A DNA stretch of 64,000 nucleotides from Sphingobacteriales bacterium 44-61 (GTDB taxonomy: Bacteria > Bacteroidota > Bacteroidia > Chitinophagales > Chitinophagaceae): the NCBI GenBank assembly GCA_001898405.1, contig MKTW01000001.1:124001-188000 (forward strand). The letters are read 5' to 3'. The notes beneath the pieces are model-generated. The model searched no databases. It was not told the origin of the DNA and saw only the letters and a list, made by a program, of their open reading frames with translations. Position 1 is the first letter of the stretch. Each line of letters starts with the position of its first letter. This document shows positions 28,229-37,180 of the stretch, one piece after another. A program made the translations under genes and the position numbers.

Positions 28229-28635
28229 TAGACTCTTCTTTTCTTGGGAGGACGGCAACCGTTGTGTGGTAACGGTGTAACGTCTTTGATCATCACCACT
28301 TCAATACCGCTCTGGGAAAGGGAACGGATAGCGCCTTCGCGGCCTGAACCAGGACCTTTCACATACACGTCTACTCTTTTCAGACCTGCGTCCAGCGCTG
28401 TTTTAGCGGCGTCTGAAGCGGCCATCTGGGCTGCATAAGGAGTGTTCTTTTTAGAACCTTTGAAGCCCATTTTACCAGCACTGCTCCAGGAGATAACCTG
28501 GCCGGTCTTGTTGGTAAGGCTGATGATGATGTTGTTGAAAGTGGCAGAGATATGCGCATCACCGTACGCATCTACTTTTACCACCCTCTTCTTCGCAGCG
28601 GCTTTAGCGCTGTTTTGTTGTTGTGCTTTTGCCAT
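28228..28635 (-). CDS. rpsK: 30S ribosomal protein S11
   Basis: Small-subunit platform protein. Recognised from [56 protein letters not shown] and the invariant C-terminus [14 protein letters not shown]. Length 135 aa with an Ala/Lys-rich N-terminal extension. Between rpsM and rpsD as expected. Confidence 0.98.
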   Translation of the reverse strand: MAKAQQQNSAKAAAKKRVVKVDAYGDAHISATFNNIIISLTNKTGQVISWSSAGKMGFKGSKKNTPYAAQMAASDAAKTALDAGLKRVDVYVKGPGSGREGAIRSLSQSGIEVVMIKDVTPLPHNGCRPPKKRRV

Positions 28636-28834
28636 GTTCGTTGTTCTGAGGTAATCTTTATTTTTTTACTTATTCCCGGCCCCGGACCAAGATCAGGGGT
28701 GACAGGGATATACCTGTCTTTTAACGGTTGAATCAACCCTCCTGCCGACTTACGAAGCGATCCGCAATTGATTCAGTTGTCTGTAAGTCATATAATGAAG
28801 AATTCGGAACCCTTCAGTCCCGAACTCCCGATCA

Positions 28835-29215
28835 TTATTTCTTAGCCGCTTTCTTCTTACCAGCAACCGTTTTACGTTTCCCTTTACGGGTACGGCTATT
28901 GGTTTTAGTACGCTGACCGCGAACCGGCAGACCTTTCCTGTGACGGAGGCCACGGTAGCAGGCGATATCCAGCAAACGCTTGATGCTCATCTGCACTTCA
29001 GAACGCAACTGACCTTCTACCTTCAGCTCGTCCGTAATGGTAGTACGGATAGCATTCAGGTCGTCATCATTCCACTCATGTACTTTCTTGTTGCGGTCGA
29101 TATTGTTCTTGTCAAGAATGTACTTGGCGGTAGAAGGGCCGATACCATAGATATAGGTCAGTCCTATTTCGCCTCTTTTATTTTTTGGTAAGTCAACACC
29201 GGCAATACGTGCCAT
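28835..29215 (-). CDS. rpsM: 30S ribosomal protein S13
   Basis: Small-subunit head protein contacting the large subunit and P-site tRNA. Starts [20 protein letters not shown] and carries the family motif [20 protein letters not shown]; the C-terminal [14 protein letters not shown] is basic. Length 126 aa. It follows rpmJ in the conserved infA-rpmJ-rpsM-rpsK order. Confidence 0.98.
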   Translation of the reverse strand: MARIAGVDLPKNKRGEIGLTYIYGIGPSTAKYILDKNNIDRNKKVHEWNDDDLNAIRTTITDELKVEGQLRSEVQMSIKRLLDIACYRGLRHRKGLPVRGQRTKTNSRTRKGKRKTVAGKKKAAKK

Positions 29216-29298
29216 ATTTCTCTACTGTTTTGTTTGTTATTAACTGATTAACCTGCTGTACGGGGCACAGTGCCCGCCATAACTTCAGCGAAGGCTGA

Positions 29299-29415
29299 TT
29301 ATCCCTGACGCTGCTTGAAGCGGGGATTCTTTTTGTTGATCACGTACAGTTTGCCTTTACGACGCACGATCTTGCAATCTGCACTTCTTTTTTTAATGGA
29401 TGCTCTTACTTTCAT
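29299..29415 (-). CDS. rpmJ: 50S ribosomal protein L36
   Basis: A 38-codon frame, ATG at 29415-29413, stop at 29301-29299, encoding [19 protein letters not shown] and ending [13 protein letters not shown]. This matches the Bacteroidota form of L36. Only one cysteine remains, so the CxxC...C...H zinc site of canonical L36 is lost (C-minus type). It lies between infA and rpsM, as expected, and its stop codon is embedded in a type B repeat. Confidence 0.95.
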   Translation of the reverse strand: MKVRASIKKRSADCKIVRRKGKLYVINKKNPRFKQRQG

Positions 29416-29482
29416 GACGAATCACTTTTATATTTCTAAAATGTCCTGAGATTCGCCTGAAGACTCATCTCATGAATCAGTT

Positions 29483-29701
29483 TTATTTATACCTGAAATT
29501 GATCCTACCCCTCGTTAAATCGTATGGCGACAGTTCCACTCCCACTTTATCTCCTGGCAGGATCCGGATATAGTGCATCCGCATTTTCCCGGAGATGGTG
29601 GCCAGTATTTCGTGCCCATTTTCCAGCTTCACCCTGAACATAGCGTTAGAAAGCGCTTCCAGAATGATACCGTCTTGTTTGATAAGGGGTTGTTTCGACA
29701 T
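29483..29701 (-). CDS. infA: translation initiation factor IF-1
   Basis: S1/OB-fold factor that occupies the ribosomal A site during initiation. Signature segments are [39 protein letters not shown] and [17 protein letters not shown]. Length 72 aa is exact for the family. It is the first gene of the local transcript; a -7 element lies 16 nt upstream. The usual upstream neighbours map and secY are absent here. Confidence 0.97.
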   Translation of the reverse strand: MSKQPLIKQDGIILEALSNAMFRVKLENGHEILATISGKMRMHYIRILPGDKVGVELSPYDLTRGRINFRYK

Positions 29702-29716
29702 ACTATTTTTAGGGGT

Positions 29717-29725
29717 GCAAAGATA
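29717..29725 (-). promoter_or_regulatory. -7 element of the infA-rplQ promoter
   Basis: On the minus strand TATCTTTGC matches the Bacteroidota -7 consensus TAnnTTTG exactly, ending 16 nt before the infA start codon. The -33 region is only T-rich. Good spacing to a short untranslated leader supports it. Confidence 0.65.
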
Positions 29726-29830
29726 GGAGTATACTGGCGAAAAAAGAAATAACCTCCCTTATTTTTCGGTGAAGGCCCAAAAATAAGATTTTTACCCATA
29801 AAAAACCAGCCGAAATGATTGATTTTTAGC

Positions 29831-30229
29831 CTATCCAGGCAGTTCCAGGGGGATCTTGGTCATAGACAGGTGCAGGTTCTGCAACTCATGTACGCCGAGT
29901 GGGAAATTAAAATGACGCCGGTCTTCCCGCCACCACATATCGATATGGGAAAAATCGCCCTGCCGCGGCGTTACCAGCCGGAAAGAGTCTTTTTTGTATT
30001 TCACTCCCCCGTCAACCACCTCGCTGGAAAAGCCCAGCCTGGTCAACTGGTGGTCGTCCAACGGAATGGATTTTACTTCATCAAGGTTGTACCAGAATTC
30101 CTGGATGCCGTTGTTCACCAGCACACAATGGTCCTCATGATTCACTCTTACCACTGTTCCTTCCCTTTCAACCCCTTCATCGTTGACGGAGATAATGTCT
30201 CCTGGTTTCAGGTCATTTAATTTGATCAT
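29831..30229 (-). CDS. hypothetical protein, two-part short domain
   Basis: A 132-aa soluble protein without signal or membrane segments. The N-terminal half reads like a small beta-barrel with a control-sequence pattern (LKPGDIISVNDEGVEREGTVVRVNHEDHC in outline), and the C-terminus HELQNLHLSMTKIPLEL recalls the HQLQNLYFALTGEEL ending of a Bacteroidota family of unknown function (from memory, not searched). It sits alone between infA and the efflux operon, 101 nt from infA's promoter side. Function unknown. Confidence 0.6.
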   Translation of the reverse strand: MIKLNDLKPGDIISVNDEGVEREGTVVRVNHEDHCVLVNNGIQEFWYNLDEVKSIPLDDHQLTRLGFSSEVVDGGVKYKKDSFRLVTPRQGDFSHIDMWWREDRRHFNFPLGVHELQNLHLSMTKIPLELPG

Positions 30230-30317
30230 GGCAAAGCGTTTTTAGTTATCCGAATATAACGAAAAATGGTCAAATGATCGATGCCCGTCAATACGCAAGT
30301 CTGGGCCAATAGTTCCT

Positions 30318-31436
30318 TTACCCCCTCTTCCTGTAGTTCATTATCGCCCAGCCATTCAGCAGCACCGCAAATCCGGTCATGATCAACAAATGCCTGCTGA
30401 TATCCGGCAAGCGGCTGCCTTTTAATATCACCATCCGCATCACTTCAATAAAATAGGAAACCGGGTTGAACCGTGTGATCCATTGCGCCCAGGCAGGCAT
30501 GCTTTCAATGGAAGTGTACAACCCGCCAAGCAGGATAAAGACCATCATCATAAAAAAAGAGATCAGCATGGCCTGCTGCTGGTTGGAAGTGTAGGTAGAC
30601 ACCAGCAATCCCAGCCCCAGCACCGCCAGCAGGTAAACCGCTGCAAATACATAAATGGTCAGAAAACTGCCCACAGGCATAATATCATAAGCCAGCCAGG
30701 CGATCAGCAAACCCAGCGACATCACCACCAGGCCCAGGATCCAGAACGGGATCAGCTTGCCCAGAATGAAATAATGCTTTTTTACAGGCGTCACATTGAT
30801 CTGCTCGATCGTGCCTATCTCCTTTTCCTTTACAATATTGAGCGAGCTGAGAAAAGCGCCTACCATGGTCACCAGCACCACCAGTATGCCCGGCACCATA
30901 AAATATTTGTAATTCAGCAAAGGATTGAACCAGTTGGATGAAGTAACGGCTATCTCCAGGTCCGGGTTGAACCGCGGAAGCTGCATCCACTCTGTGCGCA
31001 CCTGGCCATTATAATCACGGATAATACTTTGGAGATAAGCACTGCCCAACCCGGCTTTTACACCATTGATCGCATTGGCCGCCACAAACAGGGTAGCTTC
31101 GCTCTGGCTTACCAGGTCCCTTTCAAAATGAGCCGGGATCTCCAGTATAATATCGGAACGGTCCTTTTCCACTTCCTGCATGGAAGCATGGAACGTAGGC
31201 GAATAATCATTCAACCGGAAATAACCGGAAGCCGTGATCTTCTGCACAAGCTGGCGGGAATAACCGGAATGGTCATGGTCCACCACGCTCAGGCTGATAT
31301 TCTTCATTTCATAATCGGCTGCCAGAGGAAGCACGATCAACTGCACCAGCGGCATAATAAAAATGATCCGGAGAATGGACTTATCCCGGAATATCTGCCG
31401 GAATTCCTTTTGAAGTAAAAATTTTAAGCTCCGCAT
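30318..31436 (-). CDS. ABC-2 type permease (YbhR/YbhS-like), distal
   Basis: Inner-membrane permease of about 372 aa: an N-terminal helix after KEFRQIFRDKSILRIIFIMPL, a large periplasmic domain (about residues 45-175), then five C-terminal helices with the family motif IVKEKEIGTIEQINVTPVKK. The ATG at 31436 was chosen over an upstream in-frame ATG because the former begins the conserved MRSLKFLLQKEFRQIFRD. It is the last gene of the efflux operon, 23 nt after the other permease, with which it presumably forms a heterodimer. Confidence 0.92.
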   Translation of the reverse strand: MRSLKFLLQKEFRQIFRDKSILRIIFIMPLVQLIVLPLAADYEMKNISLSVVDHDHSGYSRQLVQKITASGYFRLNDYSPTFHASMQEVEKDRSDIILEIPAHFERDLVSQSEATLFVAANAINGVKAGLGSAYLQSIIRDYNGQVRTEWMQLPRFNPDLEIAVTSSNWFNPLLNYKYFMVPGILVVLVTMVGAFLSSLNIVKEKEIGTIEQINVTPVKKHYFILGKLIPFWILGLVVMSLGLLIAWLAYDIMPVGSFLTIYVFAAVYLLAVLGLGLLVSTYTSNQQQAMLISFFMMMVFILLGGLYTSIESMPAWAQWITRFNPVSYFIEVMRMVILKGSRLPDISRHLLIMTGFAVLLNGWAIMNYRKRG

Positions 31437-31459
31437 ATAATGAGTTTTAGGCTGTCCTA

Positions 31460-32602
31460 TCAAGCCAGCCTTATCTTGAATTTCTTTATGCTTAATGCCA
31501 GTAAAGCCAATGTCATTCCCACCAGTATCAATGTTTCCTTCCACACTGCAGTAAAACCAAGTCCTTTGATCATTACATCTTTCACGATCGAATAAAACCA
31601 GCGTGCAGGAACTATATTGGATATGATCTGTAAAAACCTGGGCATGTTCTCGATCGGGAACATGAAGCCGCTGAGCATCACCGTGGGAAGAAACATTCCT
31701 GTTAAAGAAATAAACATCGCTGTTTGCTGCGAATCGGTAGAAGTGGAAATGAGCAATCCCAACGTGAGGCAGGTGATGATAAACAAAACGCCTTCGCCGA
31801 TCAGTAACAATAAATTCCCCTGGATCGGTACGCCCAGCACAAATGTGCTGAGCAAAAGAATGCTAGCAATATTGATCAGCGAAAGCAAAAGATAAGGGAC
31901 TGCTTTTGCCACAATGATCTTGAATGGTTGCAAAGGCGATACCAGCATGATCTCCATCGTGCCTGTTTCTTTTTCCTTTACGATCGTAACTGCCGTCATC
32001 ATCGTACAGATCAGCATCAATACCATTGCCATCACACCGGGCACAAAACTGTAAGCGCCCTTCAGTTGCGGGTTATACAACATGCGCTGTTCTGTCTTGA
32101 TCGTATAAGGGACCTCCCTGCCCTGCGTGATCCTGTCCTGGTAATCAAGAATGATAGCAGTAGCATAATTCGTCAGCGTGGTAGCCACATTGGGATCTGA
32201 TGCATCCGCGATCAGTTGCACCTGCGCTTTGTTGAGATGTAAAAGGTCTTCATGGAAATTTTTTGGGAAAACAACTGCCAGCTTCATGGTGCCTTTCCTG
32301 AATGCTGCATCGATATCACTGTAGCTATGAATATCTTTCACCACATCAAAGTACCTGCTGGCATTCAGCTCCTGCGTTATAGCAACAGAAGCCTGGTCGG
32401 CCGACTGATCAAACACGGCTATTTTGGAATTCTTTACCTCATTCGTCAATGCAAAACCGAAAATGATGATCTCCACAATGGGCATACCAAGCAGTATGAA
32501 CATCGTGCGTTTATCCCGGAAGATGTGATAAAATTCCTTCCGGATAAAAGCAAACAGCGAGCTGTTTCGTTTCAGGAATGAATGTTTTTTTTGCTGTTCC
32601 AC
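31460..32602 (-). CDS. ABC-2 type permease (YbhR/YbhS-like), proximal
   Basis: A 380-aa permease with the same architecture as its neighbour: RKEFYHIFRDKRTMFILLGMPI, a periplasmic domain rich in beta/alpha elements, and a C-terminal helix bundle with IVKEKETGTMEIMLVSPLQP. The start is a GTG at 32602; no ATG exists in frame nearby upstream, and the next internal ATG would remove the first helix. It lies 31 nt after the ATPase gene and pairs with the following permease. Confidence 0.9.
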   Translation of the reverse strand: MEQQKKHSFLKRNSSLFAFIRKEFYHIFRDKRTMFILLGMPIVEIIIFGFALTNEVKNSKIAVFDQSADQASVAITQELNASRYFDVVKDIHSYSDIDAAFRKGTMKLAVVFPKNFHEDLLHLNKAQVQLIADASDPNVATTLTNYATAIILDYQDRITQGREVPYTIKTEQRMLYNPQLKGAYSFVPGVMAMVLMLICTMMTAVTIVKEKETGTMEIMLVSPLQPFKIIVAKAVPYLLLSLINIASILLLSTFVLGVPIQGNLLLLIGEGVLFIITCLTLGLLISTSTDSQQTAMFISLTGMFLPTVMLSGFMFPIENMPRFLQIISNIVPARWFYSIVKDVMIKGLGFTAVWKETLILVGMTLALLALSIKKFKIRLA

Positions 32603-32633
32603 TTCAGGTGGTTTTGATGATTGATTTAAACCC

Positions 32634-33374
32634 TTAGTCTGCTGAACGGGCTGCCCCTCTCGCCAGTTTCAGGAACACACTGTCCATCGAATCCGTACCG
32701 AATGTCTTTTTTAAGCCATGAGGAGAGTCCAACGCTTCAATTCTTCCGTCCACCATAATGCTTACACGGTTGCAATATTCAGCCTCATCCATATAGTGAG
32801 TGGTAACAAATACAGTGATGCCTCTATCAGCTGCCTGGTAGATCATGCCCCAGAATTCCCTTCTTGTTACAGGGTCCACACCACCGGTAGGCTCATCCAG
32901 GAAAACGATCGCGGGCTCATGAAAAATAGCAACGGAAAAAGCCAGCTTCTGTTTCCAGCCCAGCGGTAGCGAACCGACCAGTTTGCCGGCTTCATTTTGC
33001 AGGCTCAGTTGTTCGATAATAGCGGCTGTTTTTTCTTTGATGAATTGATTGCTCTTCCCATAGATCCCTCCATAGAACTGCATATTCTCTTTCACGGTAA
33101 GGTCTTCATACAAAGAAAATTTCTGGCTCATATAGCCAATGTTCTTTTTGATCAGTTCTGTTTGTTTGTATACATCAAACCCAGCTACAGTAGCTTTACC
33201 TGAACTTGGGATAGACAAACCGCATAGCATGCGCATGGCCGTTGTTTTACCTGCGCCATTGGCGCCAAGAAAGCCAAATATCTCACCCTTGCTTACCTGG
33301 AAGGATATTTCGTCAACGGCCTTGAACTCCCCGAACGTTTTGCTAAGCTTTTCTGCCTGTATTACATATTCCAT
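32634..33374 (-). CDS. ABC transporter ATPase (second half of YbhF-like unit)
   Basis: ATP-binding subunit: Walker A GANGAGKTTA, Walker B IVFLDEPTGGVDP, H-loop VFVTTHYMDEAEYC. The signature is SLPLGWKQKL instead of LSGGQ, a degenerate form that, as I recall, also marks the second nucleotide-binding domain of YbhF/RbbA proteins. The ATG at 33374 lies 2 nt after the stop of the upstream ATPase gene; an ATG at 33404 would overlap it by 28 nt. Length 246 aa. Pairs with the preceding ATPase. Confidence 0.93.
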   Translation of the reverse strand: MEYVIQAEKLSKTFGEFKAVDEISFQVSKGEIFGFLGANGAGKTTAMRMLCGLSIPSSGKATVAGFDVYKQTELIKKNIGYMSQKFSLYEDLTVKENMQFYGGIYGKSNQFIKEKTAAIIEQLSLQNEAGKLVGSLPLGWKQKLAFSVAIFHEPAIVFLDEPTGGVDPVTRREFWGMIYQAADRGITVFVTTHYMDEAEYCNRVSIMVDGRIEALDSPHGLKKTFGTDSMDSVFLKLARGAARSAD

Positions 33375-33376
33375 AT

Positions 33377-34288
33377 TCAGTTCTTCATTAAGTCCATAAA
33401 ACAATCTTCGATATCAGGCTGTATTGCCTTAATGGTCACACCGGGATGATTTTTTAAACAAGCTTCCAGTTCCTGCTGACTGAAATCTTTTTTCATCACG
33501 GCATGATGATATTCTCCAAACGGATAAGCATCTTCCACTTCACGGCATTGTTTCAGATCACGGAGAAGCTGCAGCATATTGCCGGAACGGACAGCCAGCA
33601 AGGGTTTTCCAAATTGCTCCACGATACCGCTTGGCGTATTCACCGACATCAGTTTTCCTTCCTGCATCAGCGCCACGCGATCGCAAAGCGAAGCTTCATC
33701 CATATAAGGGGTGGAAACAAGAATAGTGATCCCTTTTTCTTTCAGCCTGCGAAGCATTTCCCAAAACTCTTTCCGGGAAACGGCATCCACACCGGTTGTA
33801 GGTTCATCCAGGAAAAGAACAGAAGGATAATGGATCAGGGCGCAGCTAAGAGCAAGCTTTTGCTTCATACCGCCAGATAATTTGCCTGCCCGCCTGTTTT
33901 TAAATGGTTCTATCTGCGAATAGATATCTTTGATAAGATCGTAGTTCTCTTCAATGGATGTATTGAAAATAGTGGCGAAAAATTCCAGGTTCTCTGCAAC
34001 AGTAAGGTCCTGGTACAGGGAAAAACGGCCGGGCATATATCCCACTCTTTTCCGGATAGCTTTCAGATCTTTCACCACATCATAACCATCAACAGAGGCT
34101 TCGCCTTTATCAGCCAGCATCAACGTGGTGAGAATACGGAACAGGCTTGTTTTGCCCGCCCCATCCGGCCCGATGATGCCAAACAATTCTCCCGGCGCCA
34201 CTTCAAAACTAATTCCGTTAAGTGCAGTTACCTGGGCTTTTTTGGTGCCATAGGTTTTGACAATATTATTTACGACAACTGATCCCAT
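33377..34288 (-). CDS. ABC transporter ATPase (first half of YbhF-like unit)
   Basis: 303-aa ATPase with Walker A GPDGAGKTSL, Q-loop segment YMPGRFSLYQDLTV, canonical signature LSGGMKQKL and Walker B VLFLDEPTTGVDA. A C-terminal extension of about 80 residues follows the core. The YMPGRFSLY segment matches the first nucleotide-binding domain of E. coli YbhF, which is one fused chain; here the two halves are separate genes 2 nt apart. It starts 11 nt after the HlyD-like gene ends. Confidence 0.93.
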   Translation of the reverse strand: MGSVVVNNIVKTYGTKKAQVTALNGISFEVAPGELFGIIGPDGAGKTSLFRILTTLMLADKGEASVDGYDVVKDLKAIRKRVGYMPGRFSLYQDLTVAENLEFFATIFNTSIEENYDLIKDIYSQIEPFKNRRAGKLSGGMKQKLALSCALIHYPSVLFLDEPTTGVDAVSRKEFWEMLRRLKEKGITILVSTPYMDEASLCDRVALMQEGKLMSVNTPSGIVEQFGKPLLAVRSGNMLQLLRDLKQCREVEDAYPFGEYHHAVMKKDFSQQELEACLKNHPGVTIKAIQPDIEDCFMDLMKN

Positions 34289-34299
34289 GCTAACAACGT

Positions 34300-35238
34300 T
34301 TATTGAAAAGTGATTTCTCCATACATGCCTATCTTGAGATAGCCATCATTCTTCACTTTTATTTTTACTGCATATACAAGATTGGCGCGTTCATCTTTTG
34401 TTTGAATGGTCTTGGGTGTGAACTCTGCTTTGCCGGAGATCCAGGTGATCGTACCAGTATATTCTTTGTATTTATCTGCACCATTATCGACCCACACTTT
34501 TACAACCTGGCCTAATTTCACCTGTGACAATTGAGTGCCGGTGATATAAACCCGGAGCGTGAGCACAGAAAGATCAGCTATCTTATACAGCGCTTTACCG
34601 GGAGTGGAGTATTCCCCTTCCTCAGCATACTTGGTGGTAACAATACCACCGATAGGATTGACAATGCTGGCCCGCTTTAACTGATCATCCAGTTGCGCCA
34701 CCCTTTTTGACAGGGGTTTACCTTCACTGAGAATAGACCTGTTTTGAGTTGATACATTATTCTGCTGCACTTTTATCTGCTGCTGTGTCACCACCAGTTC
34801 TTTCCTGGCAGATTCCAGTTGAAAGTTTATATCATCCAACTGTTTGCCAGTGGCAGCATCCTGCTTAATAAGATTTTCGATCCTGTTCTTTTCATGTTCC
34901 AGGTTGGCGACACGTGTTTGCTGAACAGATAACTGGTCCTGCAACAATTTGATCTGTGGCGATACGTCGGCTGTTTTTTCCTGCAGCGCCCGGATGCTTT
35001 CTTCCACCTGCTCTTTTTGCAAACGCATATTTTCTGCATCCACCTCTCCTACTATTTTGCCTGCAGGAATACTATCCCCTTCTTCCACCTGGAAAAGAAT
35101 GATCTTTCCGCCTGTCTCGGATGATACTACCACATCATCTGTTTCAAAAGTTCCCGATGCATCAAAATCATGTTCTTTGTTGCCGCATGCAGCCAATGCA
35201 AAGAGCATGATCGCCGGGATATACATTCGTTTGTCCAT
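34300..35238 (-). CDS. HlyD-family membrane fusion lipoprotein (YbhG-like)
   Basis: Periplasmic adaptor bridging permease and outer-membrane channel. A lipoprotein signal peptide ends in LFALAACGN (Cys about residue 18), followed by the lipoyl half-motif VVSSETGGKIILFQVEEGDSI, a long coiled-coil hairpin (about residues 70-170) and the barrel domain with GGIVTTKYAEEGEY. ATG at 35238 was chosen because it starts the signal peptide; an upstream in-frame ATG would add 19 residues and overlap tolC. Length 312 aa. Confidence 0.92.
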   Translation of the reverse strand: MDKRMYIPAIMLFALAACGNKEHDFDASGTFETDDVVVSSETGGKIILFQVEEGDSIPAGKIVGEVDAENMRLQKEQVEESIRALQEKTADVSPQIKLLQDQLSVQQTRVANLEHEKNRIENLIKQDAATGKQLDDINFQLESARKELVVTQQQIKVQQNNVSTQNRSILSEGKPLSKRVAQLDDQLKRASIVNPIGGIVTTKYAEEGEYSTPGKALYKIADLSVLTLRVYITGTQLSQVKLGQVVKVWVDNGADKYKEYTGTITWISGKAEFTPKTIQTKDERANLVYAVKIKVKNDGYLKIGMYGEITFQ

Positions 35239-35246
35239 AATACAGT

Positions 35247-36518
35247 TTATTGTTTTCCTAAAATGGTTTGATAATTGATCTTTGCCTGCAGCCATTGCAG
35301 TTGATGGGTGATCATCAGTTGACGCGCCTGGTCTTCTGCATTCACTTCATCGAGATAATCAGTAGCCGTGATCACTCCATTATCCAATTGCGCTTTTGCC
35401 GCTTCTTTCACGGATTGGCGTAAAGCGATGATCTCCCTGTCTGTTGTTACCAGTTGCTCCAGTTTCTCCATATCCGATTGTTGCTGGCTCAGGCTGGCAT
35501 TGGTGTTCAACAGGAAGGTTTCTTTTTGTAAAGCCACTTGCTGCTGGCTGATCTTTACCAGCTCCTTTTCTTTCTTTTTGGTGTACAATCCACCCAGCGA
35601 CCAGTTAAGCCGGACACCAGCCACATAAAACAGGTCAAAACTATTATCGAGAAAATTAAGGCCAGGCCTGCCATAACCACCCTGCACAAAGGCGCTGAAT
35701 TTGGGAAGGTTCTTTGCATCGATCACTTTGTTTTGCTGCGCAAACAGTTTTGCCTGGTTATCATACAATCTTAGTTCAGGCCGTTGCACTTGCTTGTCTG
35801 GCAAACCGGGAAATGGATCCGCAGGTTTTTCAAACACCGTATTTTCAGGCAGCGGACGGTTCAGGAAAAGCGAGAGTGTGTTGATCATGCCTTTGCGCGA
35901 AGCTTTCAGCTCAATAGCCCTTTGATCATTCTTCAGCAATTCCGCTTTCAATAAATTCAGGTTCGAACGGAACGCCACGCCATTATCCACCTGAGCGCTT
36001 ACGGTTTTGATCCCGTTGTTCAAGTCCGCTCTTATAAGATCAACCTGGCGAAGCTGTTCGTCCAGGTAAAGAATGCCCAGGTAAAGCTGGTTGATCCTTT
36101 CCTTTAACTGGTAGAGTTCTACTTCAGCCCTTTCATCTTCAACACCGGCATTCAGTTGCTGCCATTCCTTTTGCGCTTTCACAGTTCCTCCATCATAGAT
36201 GGTCTGGCTCAGATCTGCGGTGATCTTATACTGGTCTTTAGAAAGAGCAGGAACAGTAATACCCGGCAAAGGAATAGCAACCTTCGTCACGTCCGACTGA
36301 TAGCTTGCCTGCCCGTTCAATTGCAGTTGCGGCAGATAAGCTTTGGAAAGATTATCGATACTCAGTTCTGCTGTCTGCTTTATCAATCCCTTTTGCCGGA
36401 TGGCCGGATAGTTTTGCTGAGCTTCTGTATAAGCCTGCTGCAGGTCCAGCTTGCCTGCATCCTGGGCAATCACCCATTGAGGAAGCAGGACAAATAACCA
36501 TTTAACAATCTTAACCAT
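35247..36518 (-). CDS. TolC-family outer-membrane efflux protein
   Basis: Outer-membrane channel component of the efflux system. A signal peptide (cleavage after VIAQ) precedes two OEP repeats: LDLQQAYTEAQQNYPAIRQ at the start and a second half beginning near residue 210, with long helices rich in Gln and Leu. Length 423 aa is typical. The start codon lies inside one of two identical TetR-type operator palindromes. It follows tetR by 24 nt in the same orientation. Confidence 0.92.
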   Translation of the reverse strand: MVKIVKWLFVLLPQWVIAQDAGKLDLQQAYTEAQQNYPAIRQKGLIKQTAELSIDNLSKAYLPQLQLNGQASYQSDVTKVAIPLPGITVPALSKDQYKITADLSQTIYDGGTVKAQKEWQQLNAGVEDERAEVELYQLKERINQLYLGILYLDEQLRQVDLIRADLNNGIKTVSAQVDNGVAFRSNLNLLKAELLKNDQRAIELKASRKGMINTLSLFLNRPLPENTVFEKPADPFPGLPDKQVQRPELRLYDNQAKLFAQQNKVIDAKNLPKFSAFVQGGYGRPGLNFLDNSFDLFYVAGVRLNWSLGGLYTKKKEKELVKISQQQVALQKETFLLNTNASLSQQQSDMEKLEQLVTTDREIIALRQSVKEAAKAQLDNGVITATDYLDEVNAEDQARQLMITHQLQWLQAKINYQTILGKQ

Positions 36519-36526
36519 TTGGTTAA
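36511..36526. promoter_or_regulatory. TetR-type operator overlapping the tolC start
   Basis: TTAACCATTTGGTTAA is a dyad with 7-bp perfect arms and a 2-bp centre. The same 16-bp site, read on the other strand, occurs at 37164-37179 before tetR. Here it covers the tolC start codon (36516-36518), so a bound repressor could block transcription across the tetR-tolC junction. Confidence 0.8.
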
Positions 36527-36542
36527 TTTTTAAGTAAAAAAA

Positions 36543-37160
36543 TTATTTTCTCAATGCATCGATCACAAAGCGGGCAAACTCTGTTTTCCGTTGCAGCATG
36601 AACTGGCGGAACTGGAATTCATCCACCCCTATATGCATTTGAAATAAAGGTTTGGCGATGAATGGAAAAACCGTTCCTGAAAGAATGTTCATAAATAATT
36701 GCAAAGGGCTTACAGGCCTGATATTTCCCAGCTTCACTTCCTGATCAATCTGCATCAGGAATTTCTCGGGACGCGGGAGTTTCAATTCCCCACTGATCCG
36801 CTTATAAAATCCTTCAGGGTCCCGGTGCACTTCATTCAATACAAACAAGGGCAGGTACGGGTTTTCACTCATCACATCTATATACGACGAAATAAATCCT
36901 TCGATCTTTTCAAACAGGGGCAGATCTGCATCCAGTATGGTCACAACTTTTGGAAACAGCTTGGCAGCGGCTTGTGTAAATATCCTGTCGAACAATAATT
37001 CCTTATTCCTGAAATAATAATGCAGCAGGGCCTTATTGATCCCCGCTTCATCAGCAATCTCCTGCATTCTTGCACCGGCCATCCCCTTTTGCAAAAACAC
37101 TCTGCGGGCTGCTTCCAGTATTTTCTCTTCCGACGTCTCGTCTTTTAACCGTTTCGACAT
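36543..37160 (-). CDS. TetR-family transcriptional regulator of the efflux operon
   Basis: 205-aa repressor. The N-terminal helix-turn-helix lies at about residues 10-55 (ILEAARRVFLQKGMAGARM, EIADEAGINKALLHYYFRNK); the remainder is an all-helical ligand domain. It is the first gene of the tetR-tolC-hlyD-ATPase-ATPase-permease-permease operon, the same logic as E. coli cecR (ybiH) before ybhGFSR. Identical operator dyads before tetR and before tolC point to autoregulation. The inducer is unknown. Confidence 0.93.
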   Translation of the reverse strand: MSKRLKDETSEEKILEAARRVFLQKGMAGARMQEIADEAGINKALLHYYFRNKELLFDRIFTQAAAKLFPKVVTILDADLPLFEKIEGFISSYIDVMSENPYLPLFVLNEVHRDPEGFYKRISGELKLPRPEKFLMQIDQEVKLGNIRPVSPLQLFMNILSGTVFPFIAKPLFQMHIGVDEFQFRQFMLQRKTEFARFVIDALRK

Positions 37161-37163
37161 GAT

Positions 37164-37179
37164 TTAACCAAATGGTTAA
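37164..37179. promoter_or_regulatory. TetR-type operator upstream of tetR
   Basis: TTAACCAAATGGTTAA, the exact reverse complement of the site at 36511-36526, ends 4 nt before the tetR start codon. On the minus strand it directly follows a candidate -7 box (TTACTTTG, complement of 37181-37188), so the repressor would sit on the transcription start. Confidence 0.82.
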
Positions 37180-37180
37180 A

